Shown here one piece after another: positions 24,601-38,109 of a stretch of 64,000 nucleotides of DNA. The DNA comes from Girardinichthys multiradiatus (taxonomy: Eukaryota; Chordata; Actinopteri; Cyprinodontiformes; Goodeidae). The stretch covers positions 22,357,119 to 22,421,118 of the forward strand of contig NC_061808.1 of NCBI RefSeq assembly GCF_021462225.1. Direction: 5' to 3'. The notes beneath the pieces were generated by a model. That model worked only from the letters and a program-made list of their open reading frames with translations, ran no database searches and was not told the DNA's origin. A program made the position numbers and the translations under genes. Every line of letters begins with the position of its first letter. The stretch's first letter is position 1.

Positions 24601-27539
24601 TTTGATCTGGCAGCATCTGGTTTCATCTCCAGTTCTTACTTCTGGAATACTTCTCTTCATATTATTTTTAATATTGTCTTGTGGACTCATTAGATCCATG
24701 ATCTGCTACATATTGGTGTCAGTATTAAAAACATAATCCTAAACACAAGGGTGATGAAAACACAGTCTGACTAACAGCATTGTGTATTTCTTTTTTATCA
24801 GCTTCCAAATTGTTTGTCATATTGTACAGGATAAACCAATACATCTTTCTACATGCCTTAATTGTTTTTTTAAGCTCTGTTCATCTTTGTAATGACTCTT
24901 AAAAGGTCAACAAGGCAGACATTGCGTACATCAACAAATTTATGACCAGAAGCAATTCTTGTCATTGCCCACATTTGGTCAGTTATAATTTATAAAGCTG
25001 CTCTACAAACCACACATAATCTAATTTCCTCTCTCCTCTCTAAATCACCTGCACAATTCCAAAACCAACATCCATAATGCTAGGTGCTTTTGTTTCTTAC
25101 AGAGGAAAAGCTGTAGCACTTGCTTCTCTTCCCTAATAAACTGCTTGTACAGCACTTACAGCACTTAAGTTTGCACTCCGAGGTAACTTTGTATCAACAC
25201 ACAAGAAAACATATAACTAAACATCCATTTTTATCTTTTTTTTCCTCACCCAAACATACACATGCAACTTCTTCATCCCAGTATTTATCACAGATTTAAA
25301 CATAAGTTTTAATGATGATGGTAGTTTAACTGGCTAACATAAACTGGCTAAAGTTAGCATTTCTGACAACACAGCTTTCAGAATTGGCAACCAAAAACTA
25401 TGTAGCTAGTTTACTCTAGTTATATCCCTATACATTCTGAATTTGAGTTTTTGCTGTCAAGCATATACTGAAGTAAGGAGAACTTGTCAATTTGAATATA
25501 GTGCATAGGATGGACATATATTTAGGTATTAAATATGAATATTCACAAAATGAGGCATAATGTGTCATAACTCTTACCACTAGATGGCAGCAAAGTGATC
25601 CCATTATAGTCCTTGGCATGTGTGGAATATGCAACACCTAGCATTAGCAGGGCATTTAGGCCACCTTGGTTGCATTAGGACCAGGTGTGGTTTGAGGCCA
25701 ATTTGTTATTATAGTCTACAAGGTGATATACCGAAACCACTAAAGATAAAAACATAAACGCAAGTTTATGTGGGTCCGGCAATACAACCAGAAAGAGCTA
25801 GCAGCGTATTTCCACAGCAGTCGGTAAGGATGACAGCTGGCCCCTCCTCCATGTACAATGTATATGAATACTTTTTTATGAGGGCAGTGTCTTGTAGCCC
25901 TGCCTCTTAGAGCAGAATTGGAAATTGAAGAAAAGAAACAGCTTTGATACTGGAAAGCAGCAACAATGACAAGAACAAGTTATCATAAAAACAGAGTGAG
26001 AAAATCTATTTTAAAACGAAATTCTTTACTTTATTGACTATCTTTTAATCTTTAGAACTTTTTCCTCAATATATATTTTTTGTTTGACTAAGTTTTTTCA
26101 CTGTCAATATCTGGTTTCAGTCTATTTTTCTTGACCCTGATTCCACAGAAGGAGCTCTAAAGCAACTTGCTGCATGTTTACCCAAAGCAGAGCGATGTGC
26201 ACAATAAATGTCTGTGAGCAGCAGACCTGCTGCCAGTTAGCAGCTGGGTGTTTTTACTGCACAAAAGCCTTTGTTGGTGAAACTCTTCAGTGTCAGTCCA
26301 CTGAACCTGAGCTTTGTAAAGGAAAATATTACATATTTTTCTTTTCTTCTCTCAGATTGGATACGCGACATAAGCAGCAAAATAAAGCTTATCAAAAATG
26401 CAACTTGACTGAATCTTGATTGTGGTTAATATCTAGTTATGTGTTTATGTGACTGAATACATCAGTAACAGAAACATCAGGAGAGCTTTTGATGGGTGTT
26501 TGTTGCTCAGATGATGGGAGACTGAAACAAACTTTGGTCATTTCACTGCAGCGCCATTTGGTGCCTTTGTAGTTTTGGTCATGTTATACCCTTACTTTTA
26601 GTAGTGTTTTCTGTGGTGGTAAATTGTGTACCAGTCATGCGTCATTGTGCCTAACGACAGCCTACATTTTAAAGCAATATTCTGTTTTCCGCTAGTAGTC
26701 TGCTGTAAAGAAATATGGCTGAATTAAATTATATTTTAGGTTTGAGCATTTCCGTAAAACCATTATTTATGAAAATATTTCACCAAAGTGAAAGATGAAC
26801 TGATTTACCATGGTTTGAGTACATGTTAACAAATCGGTGAAATGGGCACATGGCAGTGTTCAGTAGTGACGTTTTGTAGTTTATTTGAAGTGAATAACTG
26901 ACATCTGATTTTTCAGGGCTGATGGAAGTGGTTGTGTTATACTTTGCTACTTTTATCTGAATCAGCCAGATGCCAGGTCTGAAAGGGCCCTTTTGTTTTC
27001 AGCGCAGTGATCGGTTTCAACTGTATTTATGTCGGTGAGCACAGCTCAAAGATTTGTAGTTGCCACATAAATGTGCTATCTCACAACTGTAGGGGGAGCT
27101 ATAGAGAAAGAAACCCCTAAAGATCCCTCAGTACCACTTCAGGCATTAGGTAGAAACGTTTGATTTTATGTAAAACAAAATATGAGCCTAAAAACATCCA
27201 GTGTATTCATTAATTTCTGTCTGTATTCCAACTTTTCTTTACTTTCTTTCATCATGCCGCTGCAGTGAACTTTTTGTTTTTTTTGTCACTGCAATGTTAT
27301 TTTTTTTTTTACCATGTTAAAGCACTTGTCTTGTTGCTGAAATGTGCTACACAAAAAAAAACTTGCCTTGTCCAAACATTAATAGTCTTGACCTCTGAAC
27401 ATTGCTATAGGGTGATTTAAGAATTTAGTGTGAAAAATATTTAAATCAAATAAATATCTATTTAAGGTGCATTTCAATGCAGCAAGACACAAATGCAGGT
27501 CTCATAAATAACAGATAAAAGCAGTGGAGAGCTGCAGCT
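12606..27539. other. akap7: Long intronic stretch, nothing recognised
   Basis: About 15 kb of AT-rich sequence with homopolymers (poly-T near 15067 and 23199, poly-G near 15690), a purine-rich patch near 19800-20000 and scattered short ORFs. The longest ORFs (for example 24133-24462 and 23230-22955) match no family I recognise and have no splice or start context. Confidence 0.5.
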
Positions 27540-28213
27540 GCCAGCTGTGATGAGAGGAGGCGGGGCTTGTAAGCCCCCCTCCCCCTCAACAAACACACAC
27601 TCGCCCACAGTAGTGTCTGCTGTCTCCCCATATATGCTGTTGCTCCCTTTCCCTCGCTCACATGTCAGCCGCACTCATAAGTGTGCTTACACTATCGTTA
27701 CTCACGAACACACTCATCCCACCTCCTCTGTCCTTGTTTAGTTAAACACACATACAATTTTTATCTTACTCATACATGCTCCTCCTCCACGTTCGCCACT
27801 TCAAATGCAAAAATTTTCTTTTAGTCTCCTACACACTCACACTCCATCTATTCCTTTCTCTCTTCCTCCCTCTTTCTGATGCACACACCCCTCCTCCCTG
27901 TGTCAGTGCAAAGTAGAGCAAAATCAAGGAGCCACTCGTTCATTTTTTTCCTCCCAGCATCTGCTGGCTTGCTCTGGCTTCTTTTGGCTGCACGAGAGAA
28001 ACAAAGGTTTTTTTTTTTGTTGTTGTTGCCTCCATCTTCGGCGGGTCTTTCTGCTCTTTGAGAGGGTAAAAGCAGTGCTGCAGGACCAGAGGAAAAGATA
28101 CAGTCTGGAAGAAGCAGGACACTGTCTCTCTCGGTCTGTCATAGAACAAGGGGCTGAGGAAAACCGGGGTTACAGCTGGGAGAGGGGAACAGGAGACGAG
28201 GAAAAGAGGCGCC
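27540..28213 (+). promoter_or_regulatory. akap7: Putative internal promoter and 5' UTR of short AKAP7 isoform
   Basis: This stretch lies directly upstream of the alternative first coding exon. It is locally richer in GC and CpG than its surroundings and carries a GC box (GGAGGCGGGGCTT near 27550) and a CATATATG sequence near 27630. A pyrimidine-rich, then purine-rich leader (28010-28213) leads to a strong start context. Several ATG triplets occur upstream, so the real transcription start is probably near or after 27900. The promoter role is inferred from position and composition; no start site can be fixed from sequence alone. Confidence 0.45.
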
Positions 28214-28262
28214 ATGGGTCAGCTGTGCTGCTTCCCTTTCTCCCAAGCAGAGGAGAAAATCA
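28214..28262 (+). CDS. akap7: AKAP7 short (alpha-type, AKAP15/18) isoform, alternative first coding exon
   Basis: The ATG sits in a strong Kozak context (GGCGCCATGG). It encodes MGQLCCFPFSQAEEKI plus the first base of a Ser codon, followed by a consensus donor GTAAGT. The mammalian AKAP7 alpha N-terminus is MGQLCCFPFSRDEGKIS, so this is its orthologue. Gly2 is the myristoylation site, and Cys5 and Cys6 are the palmitoylation sites that target the short isoform to the plasma membrane near L-type calcium channels. Phase 1 at the donor matches the acceptor at 53555 (A + GT = Ser). Skipping all 2H exons gives a predicted 87-residue protein, against 81 in human. The exon is too short for a conventional ORF scan. 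Confidence 0.93.
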
Positions 28263-30632
28263 GTAAGTGTCTCCGGCTCCCGTCTTCATGCGTGGGTGTG
28301 TGTTGTTGGAGAAGACAGTTGGATTGATATTCTCAATGGTGCTGTCTGTGGGGACAGACTGTGTGCATGTACTGTGGAGGGATGTGTGTTTTGTCATGTC
28401 AGCACTCCACATGTGTGTGCACAGCAACATGCATTGACCTAAGGACAAGGAGTGCCTGTGAAAGAGTGTGTGGGGGCCATATAATTTAATTTGTTTGCAG
28501 TCTCGGGCTGTATAGATATTAAATAAAAGGTCAACATTCAGCCTAATATTTTTACCATTGTTAAGTGCCTTAATTTAAACCAAATGTCAGCTTTAAATTA
28601 ATTGTCTTATTATAGAATATTTATGAGTCTCCTGAGAGTCTGCTTACTAAGTCTCAACCTTAGTAATATTTATCGCTGTTAGACTGGATTGATGACTCTC
28701 TCATTATATAGTTGACCCTGGATGTTAAATGTTAAATTGCCATAACACTAAAAGAAAATCCCCCAAAGGAAAATAAAACATTCCGTTTTCTTCCTCACAT
28801 CCTTTGAGGATGTGTTGCATGTTTTTCTTTCTGAATTTCTGCCAACTGTTGAACAACAGAGGAGTGTGAAAGCAGTAGTAGGTTGATAAATACATGTGTG
28901 TCCTTGTTCACATGAGCTGAACAGAATAGAGATATAACTTTATAAAATCATCACTTGTTTTCTCAGTAGATCCATTCATGGTCAGAAGCTTAACAGGGTC
29001 TCTTTGTGATGGTTCAGCATCTATCTGTTTTAGAAAACTGATGGTGGAGAACTGTCAGGGAATGCTGCATATTAACTCTGTGATCCTAGCTCTGTGTGTA
29101 TTGATGATCAAATGACGAGTCCCTGATCAGCTCAAGGTGATATCCTGGTATTTAATGGATCTGTTTCGCATCTTCAGACTGAATAGCTGTTGAAGACTGC
29201 TTTTAAAAAGCTTTACAATGCTTTTTTAAACATTAATAAAATATGTAATGAAGGAGCAGTAATAATAAAAATGCATACTAATACCAGGGCATGCTTGTGT
29301 TTTTACTTTATAAATTACACCTAAACATGCTATATATCGCAATCTTTACTTATAAATATATCTCACTTTTAATTGTAAAACAAAATCTATTGCAAATTAA
29401 CAAACTAAACAGATTTTAACAGTTTGTGTCTGTCGTTGCCTGCGATGACCAAAACCTAATACATTTTACTAAGTTTTACAGTATGTTTACAAAAATACAA
29501 AACAAGAGCAGCAAATGTAATTTTTATTTATCATGATAGCAATTTTAAAGTTTCCAATATCAATAAAACTGCAGTACTATTAATATTGACAGCAGGTAAT
29601 GGGAGGTTATGTTTTGCTCTTTGTGACAATAATATGTTTATCCATTCAAATGAGCCTTGACTGCCAAATATGTGCAGAATCAATTCAGACGATAGTGGTA
29701 AGGATACTAAATAGGGACGGGCAATATAGACTAAATTGTACTGTATACTGTGATGATTTCAATTGAAGATGGAAAAATATTACACAATTTCACCACATGT
29801 AGACCATGACAACTTTCTCTGGAAGACTGAGAGACTCACAGAGTTTGGTATGTAACCCATACTACACAAAATCAATGTGGTTAAGCAAAAGTATAAGTGG
29901 ATATAAAGTCAAAGTAAATGTCTGAGTTTCCCACAATATCACAGTGATAATAAAGAAAAAATGTCTGTTTGACATAATTTAAATGAGCTCCAGGCGGTAA
30001 TTAGTGGTGCAGCTTGGGGTTTGATTAAAACGTTTTTGTATTATTTTTTTCTGAGCCAAATGAATTGTGGCTTTTGCCTTTGACTTGAATGCACTGCTTA
30101 AATTTGATGCTGCTAAATACCATAGGAGATTCGTTTAACTGCTACACAGTTGTGCATTTAATTAGTTTCTAACTTTTTTCCACTGAAGCAGAAGAAACAA
30201 AATCAAATCCCTTGCATATAAATTATGTATATAAATTACTTTGCTTTAACATAGGTATTCAGCTTCATCGTCAGTATAATTGTGAGCAACTTGATGTTGA
30301 GTCTTATCACAATTGTTCACTTGAGAGCAGTCAAGCAAAGTTTAGTTTACAGAATGTAAGTAATTAAAGGACAACTAGAAAAACGCTGAAGACAATTAAT
30401 AGTGCCTGCTACATGGTACGTACCACCCACCGCCATCTTAAAGGGTCTTTTGGAGACTGCCTTTGTAATAACTACACAATGAATGCCAAGACTTTTTATT
30501 TGGAAAATGCCGTTATTGGAAGACATGCTAGCATTACCATTATCAACAGAAAACATTATCTATTACACTAAACTTAAATAAGCTTTATACCTTAATTTGC
30601 TAACATGCTAGTATTATTATGCTAGTATATGC

Positions 30633-30812
30633 GTGGTTGATTGTCCTGTTTGCCTCTACATGGCTCTCTGTGTTGGGTTGGTAACCTTTTCACGGTGCAT
30701 TATGCTTCTCATCCATTGACCGCTGTAGAAAAGACCCCAGCCCCCCACCACCACCTACTCTGATGACCCTGAAGTAATTAAGCGGGTTTAGAACATGGAT
30801 GGGTACCTTTCA
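30633..30812 (+). repeat. Tail fragment of the SINE-like repeat seen at 9176-9522
   Basis: This reads GTGGTTGATTGTCCTGTTTG, then CCATTGACCGCTGTAGAAAAGACCCC, then TTAAGCGGGTTTAGAACATGG. It aligns with the 3' half of the repeat (GGTTGTTTGTCCTG ... GACTGCTGGAGATAGGCACC). The head is absent. Confidence 0.5.
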
Positions 30813-30826
30813 TTGATCCACATTAA

Positions 30827-30994
30827 CTGTGTCTAAATTTCGTGGCCCAATTCAACGGCCGCATTTAGCAAGGCGACAAAGGCTCCATCAAATTCGGCCA
30901 GTAAATGCTTCCTTCCAGTTGTCCTGCAGAACTGAAATACTGGTCTACATAGACCAGGTCCTTCAAAAGATGCAGGCCCTGAATTTAGACACAG
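30827..30994. mobile_element. Small MITE-like element (168 bp) with inverted ends
   Basis: CTGTGTCTAAATTTCGTGGCC at the left and GGCCCTGAATTTAGACACAG at the right are near-perfect inverted repeats (13 exact bases, then a few mismatches). No coding content. No clear target duplication could be read, so the superfamily (hAT-like is a guess) is open. Confidence 0.55.
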
Positions 30995-31338
30995 GTAAGA
31001 TCCACTAAAGTTAGGTAATATGCCAGTAGTTGCTGGTATGCTAGCAATAGCTAAGTGATACCAATAGCATTGTAGCTAACAGTAGTCAACACTGTCATCT
31101 ATGCTAACAGAGGTTTGTACACTTTAATAAGCCAAAATGCTTATTCAAAATGCTAAAATTAATATGTTTATTAATTTAGCATATTAGCTAACATTAACTA
31201 AATCTACTGTACCACCAGCAGCTTTTGCAATGCATACATTTTTTAATCAATTCCTTGGCGTGACAGGCAACAATTATATTTTGCTGTAGTTAAGATCATA
31301 TCAGGGAAAAAAAAATGTTGCACGATTGTGGGCTGTAT

Positions 31339-32288
31339 TTAACCTGTTAAGCCCTAAGGGGTTTTAGAGCAATTTCCACCTGAAATTAAATCAAGTATAG
31401 CTCCACCTGTGTAAAGGTAAGACATAAAAGAATATTTTTCCAGTAGATCAACTATTATAACTGTCTGATTTCTCTGTGATTAAACAAAGAAAAAAAAAAA
31501 TTTTGAGCCTCGCCAAAGGTTTTTTTTAATTGAACATTGCAAAACACCATGGACATCCTTTGGAATTACTTGCAGAACCACCAGGTTGCATTTATCAAAA
31601 TCTTCATTCTAACTGCAGCAAATTTAGACTGAATAAGTTGAGACATATATGTTCCACAAATGTTTTAGAGAGCAATGTGCCAGGCAGAAATGCCAGTTAG
31701 GCAATGGGTGCCAAAACTTTCCCAAATGTGTTTTTCACCTCATAAAAAGGAAATGAAAGGATATCTGGTCAAATAAAAGTGCAGATTTCTATTGGAGGAG
31801 TCCTTCTGCATATGACATAGCCTTTTGTTATGATATTTACCCTGTATATCATCAAAATGTACAGTTGTAAAACATAACTGGAAGCTAACGGAGTATCGTG
31901 CAAGCTAGTAGCCGGCGGAGAGCAACCGGCTGACTGTAATGTGCAAGGAAATCACATCACCTGAAAAGGTGCTAGAAAGACAAGTTATGCCTTGTTAGAA
32001 AGGTAAGTGTCTTTAGTTTGTTATGATATGAGAGGTGGGGGAGCCACAAAGAGAAAAGTGCTTTTTGTACTGTTTTGTTTACAGAGTCAGCATATCTGAG
32101 GGACCTTAAAATGTCATCGCCTGTGTTTAAGTTGCTGTAAAACTAAAAGGTATTTGTGCAAAACTCATTTAGGGAATTGTTTTGTGAAAATTAAAGCCAC
32201 CTCTTGCAATGTATTTAAGGAAAAAAAATTGGTGGAGTTAACTTAGTTTTATAGACCGCCAAAAAGGGGCGTGGGCTTAAGAGGTTAA
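31339..32288. mobile_element. Non-autonomous piggyBac-like MITE (about 942 bp) flanked by TTAA
   Basis: TTAA at 31339-31342 is followed by CCTGTTAAGCCC. GGGCTTAAGAGG is followed by TTAA at 32285-32288. The 12-bp ends are inverted repeats with one mismatch, and TTAA on both sides is the piggyBac-type target site. The interior has no transposase-like frame, so movement would have needed a helper. The call rests only on ends and target site. Confidence 0.65.
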
Positions 32289-32289
32289 G

Positions 32290-35200
32290 GGATCTAACTT
32301 AACAATGTGTGGTCACATTTGCCTCTGGACTGCCCCTACTGGTCAACTCTATATTCCATCTTGTACAATACAATAGAATAAACATGATGATTAAAAAAAA
32401 GATGGATTTTAGATTTGCATGTAATCGCATTTTTTTTATTCTTTTTTTATTTATTTATTCATTTTGACCAGTCAGTATCTGGAGTACTGATCCACAGTTT
32501 CCCAGATTGACTTTTGTTTGCTTTTCTGAATTAGCCATTTCCCTCCACACTTTGTGTTTTGACAAATGTTTTTTTTTTTGTTTTTTTTAACAGTTGCAAG
32601 CTAAAACACAGTTATTCTGCTGTGTTTGCCTCCTAATATTTTCCTCTAAAGGTGATGGTGCAGGATATTTGATTTGAAAGCATACAACAAACTAATAAGG
32701 TATTTTGCAGAATTGCAACCAATGTTCTTGCAGTGTTACAAAACACAAGATGGAAAAACAACCAAAACATCAAATTAAAAAGGTTCAGATTTTATAATCA
32801 ATTGATTATAGAGAGAAAATGCGACTTTATGAATCTTCAGCTTTTTTTCTGTTGAATTTTTATTTATTTTTTTATTTTTTTATTTTTATTTCTCCTGTCC
32901 GCAAAATAGCACTCAAACTAACTCTTTAACTTCTCGTGGTGTGTTAAGTGGACATAAAAAAATGAAATTGTCTAATTAACAAACACTTGTAAAATTATTC
33001 TAAAATTTTATGTACATGTTGCTTTAAGCAATATCTTCTTGATTTTGTTTATAAAACTAAAAACTTATTTAATTAAAGAATTAATCTAGATTTTAACCTG
33101 TTAAGAACAACTTTTGGGTTATGTGTATTTTTTTTTATTTTTATTGAACAATACAGACTTCACATGTAAGGGTTACATTTGAGATTTTTCTTGCTATCTA
33201 TAGCTGTCCCTCTGTAGTTAAAGAATATCTATGACCTGCTGGTTGAAGTAATGATTAAACAAGAAATCCTGAAAACAGCAAATGATTTGTGGTTATAAAA
33301 ATGTATGTTTGTGGGTGCACCTTGTACTAGAGATCCTGCTGATCATCAAGCCATAAACGCAGACTTTGACTCTGAGCTGAAAAGCCACTTCTGAAAATAG
33401 GTTTGGAGTGTGTAGGTGCCTGTTTGCTCTTTTACAGGGCTCTTTTTTCTTCTCCCCTGTCTTTCTTTCTTTCTCTCTCTCTCTATCTCACTCCCTGTGT
33501 TCTCCCCTTCATGTCCCTTTTTCTCTCTCTGCTTGCAGCTGCATTGCTATAAACAGTAGAGTCACTGTGCCCTAGTTCTGAACAGAGAGAGATGGAGAGA
33601 GAATGGGGAAAGGGTAAGGCAGGGACTGACGACTGAGGGGAAACGAAGGGAACGGGCTTAAAGAGAAATGGTGTTTTTGTAACAAAGATAGGGGGGGCGT
33701 TAAGGGAGCCAAACAACGTGTGTGTTTCAGTGTTTTTGTGCATTCTGCGGGTCAGATGCTCCCCCTGTGATACGGCGACATCCTCCCTCGTGAGCACTGC
33801 AAGACACGAGCATGCATGTGGGTGTGTGTTGTTTGCACCATGTTTGCGTGTGAATTCAACCATGACCATTGTGACAAGCTGTCACAGTGTGGTGTTAGCA
33901 GTCACTGCAGGTGATAAACACATAAACATATTTTCACAACATCCTGGTTCATACAATTGCCACACCTTCATTATGTTGCTTTTGGAAAATTAGCATATCA
34001 TGTCCAGTTATTGAGCATCGCTGTGAAATCTTATTTTAATTGCAAGAGACTAGTGATAAGTGGACTCAAGTTGTGGACCATGCTAGTGTGAAACTGTTTA
34101 GGACGTTACTGAAATGATGGCAATAGAGTTTTGAAAAGAAAGAAATATTCCTATGCATAATAATATGTGAACAGTTCTGCCACAGAATGATCTGCCACAG
34201 GCGATCTTTATTCTCATCCAGGAGAGGAGCACATGTGATTTTAGAGCAATGTGCAAATTATTACTAAAACAGATAATGAGTACAGGAAGATGGCTACAGT
34301 AACAGCAAATGATTAGTAGTGATGTCATTGATGGTGCTAGAAGACTCACCTGCTCCTTTCAGTTCAGAGTTGACAAAGTTTCAAGTATGGCAAGCCAGGG
34401 CATCATACATTGTCATGCTTTGCTCACTTACAGAGATGAATTGAGATCTTGTCACACAAGACCTTGTAATGTCAAAAAGCCCAATAATTTCTCATCAAAG
34501 TAAAGTCTATATGGTGAAGTGCTATCCTGTAGCTGACATCGTGCATCTTTGTCTTGTGAAGTAAGTTTAAATTATTGCTATGAACCCCAGATGGTGAGCC
34601 CTCAACACCCTGTTGTATCTTTGCTTGAGATTCTTATTTGAAGTAAGATAAGAAGTAGTTGGCTCAATAACGCCTGGCCAAAAATGCTCTGTTTGAAAAG
34701 CATAGCCAGTAGGTTTTAATTGCTTGTAGGTGCATTTAAGATAAAAGAATTTGTGTCATACAAGATATGATTTGTATGCATTGGACTAGAGCTAGCTAGG
34801 GATTAACTAGACCAGCTTACCGCTAGCTGCTAACAGTGCTAAAAGTAGCATCTGTCTCAAAGGTTTCCATTGGCACTAAGCTAAAGGGCCATTTAAGAGC
34901 TTTTAATCACTGGACCATGTTTAATCACCTCGGGTTCAAAATCTTAAATACTTTGACTCATCAAACCTGAGTTGTTTAATTCTTTGCCAAACAGATTTGT
35001 TTGTGAAAACACAAAAATGAAAATTGCAATGCTTCGATTGCCATTAGAATCCCTTCAGAAGTAGAAACTCATAAAAAACACAATATTTAGGCTACTTACA
35101 TTTTGAATGGAATAATCTGCTGCTGATTAAATATTTTTCAATCCCAATTTGTGAAACCTTTACTCTTAAACAAAATGGGGATTCTTAGCTTTTCCATAAA

Positions 35201-37530
35201 TGGAGCTAAAATCTTGTCTCTTTGTTGTGAATCCAGTATTGTGGATTGTCCCGTTTTTTGACCTGAATGTACCACTTATAACACACCTAAATGTGCCACC
35301 AGGGATTTATTAATGTCACTAGATACTTAAAATTTTGTGACACCTGGTGGCTACTTGCTAGATAAATGCTAAATAAGGTCTGTGGTTTTATATTTTGCAG
35401 GAAGTTAAGGACAAAATCATTTAAACAGCGCTTGTATTTTACACAATATTATATTATAAAGATCAAGTTTACTTTATTTCAAAGCAAGAAACTAAATATT
35501 TCCAGCACAAAGAACTAGGGAATATTTTTAATTTACCTTAAAAAATCTATTAATTGGCCTTCTTTATAACACTTTCATGTGTACTGTTTTAGAGCTAGTA
35601 GCAGCCACAGTTATGTTTTTAGGTTGGTCATGTGTCTCTTTCACAGAACATTATATTACGAATTTGCCTCTAGGGAATGTCTTCTATCCTGGCACATTTA
35701 CTGGTACTCAACAAGGAATTGATTAGATTTTCCTGGTTTCCTATATCCTAATTCCCCGGAAGGAACTTTATCGCATCCTGTGCAGAGCCTGCTTAGACCT
35801 GAGATTGAGCCACTGGATGAGTTTAAGATTTTGTCCACATGCTTTGTTTAAATCAAATGAATCCTCACCTTTTCTGAAATGTGCTCCTTAAGGTTCCCTG
35901 AAAAATCATTAACAAAATGACTGAAAATTAACCCCCCTGATCATGAAGCTTCCTAAAAGATCGAGTTGTGTGAGTTGTGCTAATTTCTTACTGGTTATGA
36001 TTGTTTATTCCTCTTTTGCTTTCATGCTAGCCCTTGCAGGTTCCACGTCCGCTGCGGTGAACAAGACCTATAGATCGTTCTCTTCAGTTTGAAGCATCTT
36101 CTTTTCTTAGCTTGCAGACATCCAAGTAGCTCCAATCCTTTTGTAACATCGGTTTGGTTTTTATTATCCATTTTAATAAGATAACTGTTATCTAAATGCA
36201 GCTTTACCCCTCACAGAGGAGCACAGTTTGTTTGAAACATGCAAATGCAGGAGGATCTGCATCTGGTCCTTGACAGCATGAGGTGTTCACCTACATTAAC
36301 TCTGTAACAGCAATTTAGAACCTGATTTTTCTTTAAATAATGCTTCGCACTGTTTTTGAGATGTGCCGGGTGAAGACTTCAGAGAGACCATGTGGGGGGA
36401 AAGGAGAGAAAGTTGAGAACACAACAGCAGAGGGAAGCGCAGCATGGGGAAGAGCTGCACGCAGTGGTCTTTAATTCAGCCTTTCTTGTCCTGCTTCCCA
36501 ATCCTCCATGCCCAGTTTTCTCCTTTCTTTCTGTTGCCTCTCAGTGTTAACTCCTTCATTTTCCATCCCCAGAGCAGAAAGGCTCAAAATATTCACATTA
36601 TTTGTTCATGAAAGTGTGAGTCTGGCAGCCGAAGACAGCTACGTGACCCAAGCCACAGGGCAGAAAATACTCTCACTGAGCCCTTACTGCTTTTATCACA
36701 AGCTCACATTCTAACAGGTAGAAAGGGAATCATAGAGACATTGAAATTACGTCTTACGTACCCTAAAGTTTGCTCTGAAGAATGATATGTGCAGTTTTTA
36801 TATGAAGATGAACAGAAACAGCTGGATCTGTGTTTTTAATGTGCAGTCAATGCTCACTTCTATCGCGCTTTAATTGAGTCGCCCCTGTTTGATTGTGTTT
36901 GACTGGATCACAGCCAGTGTTTCTACTCACCCAGACACTGTTTAGCTTAAACATATGTAACGGCCGGTTCAGACTGTTCCTGCCTCTTTAAGAGAATTAC
37001 ACCACATATTACAGCTGTGGCTGACAGCGTAGAAATATATTAACACAATTTAGTGTTTAACCTGTGAAACAACACTATCCTGGGAAAACTAGAGTTTTGT
37101 TGTGATTATGATTTTCTCTTATAGGATGACTGTTACATTACAACAGACGAGCTGTTGCAAATCAAAGTATTTGACTTAGTAAGACTATCAGAGTATTTTG
37201 TTGGGTTAATTCATGTTCATAAAGACTTGCTGGTAATTTCCAGACAACACAACAGCTAATGTTCAAATACCTGCGTCCATTTTCAAACCAAGAGGCTAAA
37301 TGTCTACAGTGTCCAATGACAGATATTTGTCTTGTAGGAACAAAATTCTTTTGTTTGTTCTGCAATTGATTTTTTTGGTTCTTTAATACTCAGCCTTTAT
37401 GTTATATAGAGCAATGGTGCGCCATCTTCCTCTGTATTTTACTTTACGGATTCATCGAGACATAATATTTACAGACTTATTAGCACATGTAGTAAAGATG
37501 TCAAAAACCATACAGTAAATTAGTCTTTGA
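32290..37530. other. akap7: Intronic stretch, little recognised
   Basis: AT-rich intronic DNA with a CT-rich microsatellite at about 33455-33530. A 13-bp match to the left end of the MITE above occurs at 33093-33105. No coding or RNA feature supported. The 128-codon minus-strand frame at 33483-33869 overlaps the CT repeat and looks like chance. Confidence 0.45.
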
Positions 37531-37539
37531 TTACAATAG

Positions 37540-38010
37540 TGAAAAGCTTAGGGCAATAATTATGAACAGTCCTGTAATAAGTACTTGGCACAACCCTGTT
37601 TTGGTAATAGGATAGCACTTTGACTTATATATTTTTATATTAGTTTTTTAATTTTCCAAGGTTGGAGCAAGCACAGAGAGGGATCTTTGACTAATCCTTT
37701 CTGTACAATCTCTCTAGATCCTCTGGAGTCCTGGTTTCTCTCTTTAGTACTCTAGGTTAGGGATTTAAATAACAATTGTTCTGAAAGAACTACGATTCTG
37801 TGTTTAGTCCAGTTTTTCTGTATTGATCTGGCCACCTGTTGTGGATGATTAACCTGCTGAAAGACCCAGTGATGACCCAGTTGTGGTTTACTGGCAGAGG
37901 CCACAAGATTTCTTTTTTCATGTCCTGGTTTCTCAGATGATCCTTAATAGTCCCACAGCTGGGAAATTCAGGTGTACAAATAAGATATTTGGCTTTCCGG
38001 TGAAATTACA
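37540..38010 (-). mobile_element. Degenerate Tc1-like fragment (minus strand)
   Basis: Blocks such as TGGCACAACCCTGTTTTGGTAAT, ATAGCACTTTGACTT and AATCTCTCTAGATCCT, followed by a GGCAGAGGC block, resemble the 3' half of a fish Tc1-like transposase read from its minus strand. No frame survives. The call is from pattern memory, not alignment. Confidence 0.45.
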
Positions 38011-38109
38011 CACTACATTGATATTAAATCATGAAAGTAGGACATTTAAGTAGAAGCATGAAGTGGTAATTTCCTTATCTCAAACTATTTATCGAAGCAA
38101 AAGCCAACA

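Noticed and set aside
33483..33869. 128-codon minus-strand ORF
   Set aside because: Runs into a CT/GA microsatellite that keeps the frame open by composition. No motif.
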